A DNA stretch of 5,243 bases from Frankiaceae bacterium (GTDB lineage Bacteria > Actinomycetota > Actinomycetes > JAVEEB01), in NCBI GenBank assembly GCA_030840665.1, contig JAVEEB010000101.1:1-5243 (forward strand). Reading direction: 5' to 3'. Positions within the stretch are counted from its first letter, which is position 1, and each line of letters begins with the position of its first letter. Below, piece by piece: positions 4,809 through 5,243 of the stretch. Both the position numbers and the translations under genes were made by a program. The notes below the pieces were generated by a model. The model did not search any database. It had not been told where the DNA came from and worked only from the letters and a program-made list of their open reading frames with translations.

Positions 4809-5243
4809 ATGACAGAACCCCTGATCGACGGCACTACCGCCGGTGGCTACCGGGCCGGCGATGGGCGGCGTGGCTCGCTGCGCCGGCCATTGACCGGTCG
4901 GTACGTCGGCGGCGTCGCGGCCGGCATCGCCCGCTGGTTCGGCCTCGACCCGCTGCTGGTGCGCGTGGCCTTCGTGGTGCTCAGCCTCTTCGGGGGGTCC
5001 GGTTTCCTCCTGTACGGCCTCGCGTGGGCCATCGTGCCGGAGGACGGCGCCACGGACGGGCCGCTACGCGTGTGGCTCAACAGTCGGCAACGCCCCTTCG
5101 GGCTGCTGCGGCTGGCCGCGTACCTGACCCTCGCCTTCGTGAGCGTGTGGGTGCTGGCTTTTGCGTACCAAGTGCTCATCAACGGTTCGCGTATGGGCAT
5201 CAACCTTCCGCTGGTCGGCGTGCGCTGGTTGCTGGGCCACGGG
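4809..5243 (+). CDS. PspC-domain membrane protein (partial, runs off right edge)
   Basis: The first 145 codons are present, with no stop before the window ends. A polar N-terminus (1-24) is followed by a PspC domain at about 25-79: RRPLTGRYVGGVAAGIARWFGLD, then the membrane hairpin VRVAFVVLSLFGGSGFLLYGLAWAIVPED. After a hydrophilic stretch (80-98), a further membrane segment covers about 99-124, and the sequence remains hydrophobic to the edge. The ATG at 4809 has only a weak purine-rich stretch upstream (ACAGAGTGGA), but the domain fit supports it. It is divergent from, and shares its PspC domain with, the sensor kinase across a 154-bp regulatory region, so it is probably a target or partner of that system in envelope-stress sensing. 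Since the C-terminal part is missing, a further domain, including a kinase, cannot be excluded. Confidence 0.88.
   Translation, partial: MTEPLIDGTTAGGYRAGDGRRGSLRRPLTGRYVGGVAAGIARWFGLDPLLVRVAFVVLSLFGGSGFLLYGLAWAIVPEDGATDGPLRVWLNSRQRPFGLLRLAAYLTLAFVSVWVLAFAYQVLINGSRMGINLPLVGVRWLLGHG

Overview
This window is about 5.2 kb of very GC-rich DNA with strongly GC-biased third codon positions, GTG as well as ATG starts, and long spurious open frames opposite the real genes. The combination of a PspC-type sensor kinase, a LuxR-family regulator and a divergent PspC protein is typical of Actinobacteria. A filamentous or Pseudonocardiales-like actinomycete is plausible, but the genus cannot be fixed from the sequence.

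Layout, left to right. Positions 1-202 hold no convincing gene. They carry three tandem copies of an ~18-bp unit (65-115) followed by a very stable hairpin (113-150). Five genes on the minus strand then fill 203-4654, transcribed right to left: a PspC-domain DesK/LiaS-type histidine kinase (4654-3491), a NarL/LuxR-family response regulator (3494-2847, ATGA overlap with the kinase), an OmpR-family response regulator (2770-2045), its HisKA-type sensor kinase (2048-897, GTGA overlap), and a hemerythrin (HHE) protein with a small SAP/Rho-N-like C-terminal tail (790-203). A second PspC-domain membrane protein starts at 4809 on the plus strand and runs off the right edge.

Functional reading. The right half looks like an envelope-stress signalling module: a membrane PspC kinase, its translationally coupled LuxR regulator, and a divergently transcribed PspC protein. 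The 154-bp divergent region contains a TCAGGG-N4-CCCTGA inverted repeat and a second TCAGGGG copy exactly 22 bp away, a good candidate operator for the LuxR regulator. The left half is an independent OmpR/HisKA two-component system. Its 76-bp leader contains two perfect CCGTAAGGA direct repeats with 11-bp phasing, the classic geometry of OmpR/PhoB-family binding sites, which suggests autoregulation. The hemerythrin gene has its own strong ribosome binding site and lies beyond a candidate T-tract terminator, so it is probably a separate transcription unit, although it could be a target of the neighbouring system.

No mobile element, CRISPR array, tRNA or rRNA is visible. The genes belong to known families. 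The least explained parts are the paired regulatory repeats, the tandem repeat plus hairpin at the left end, and the hemerythrin/SAP-like fusion.
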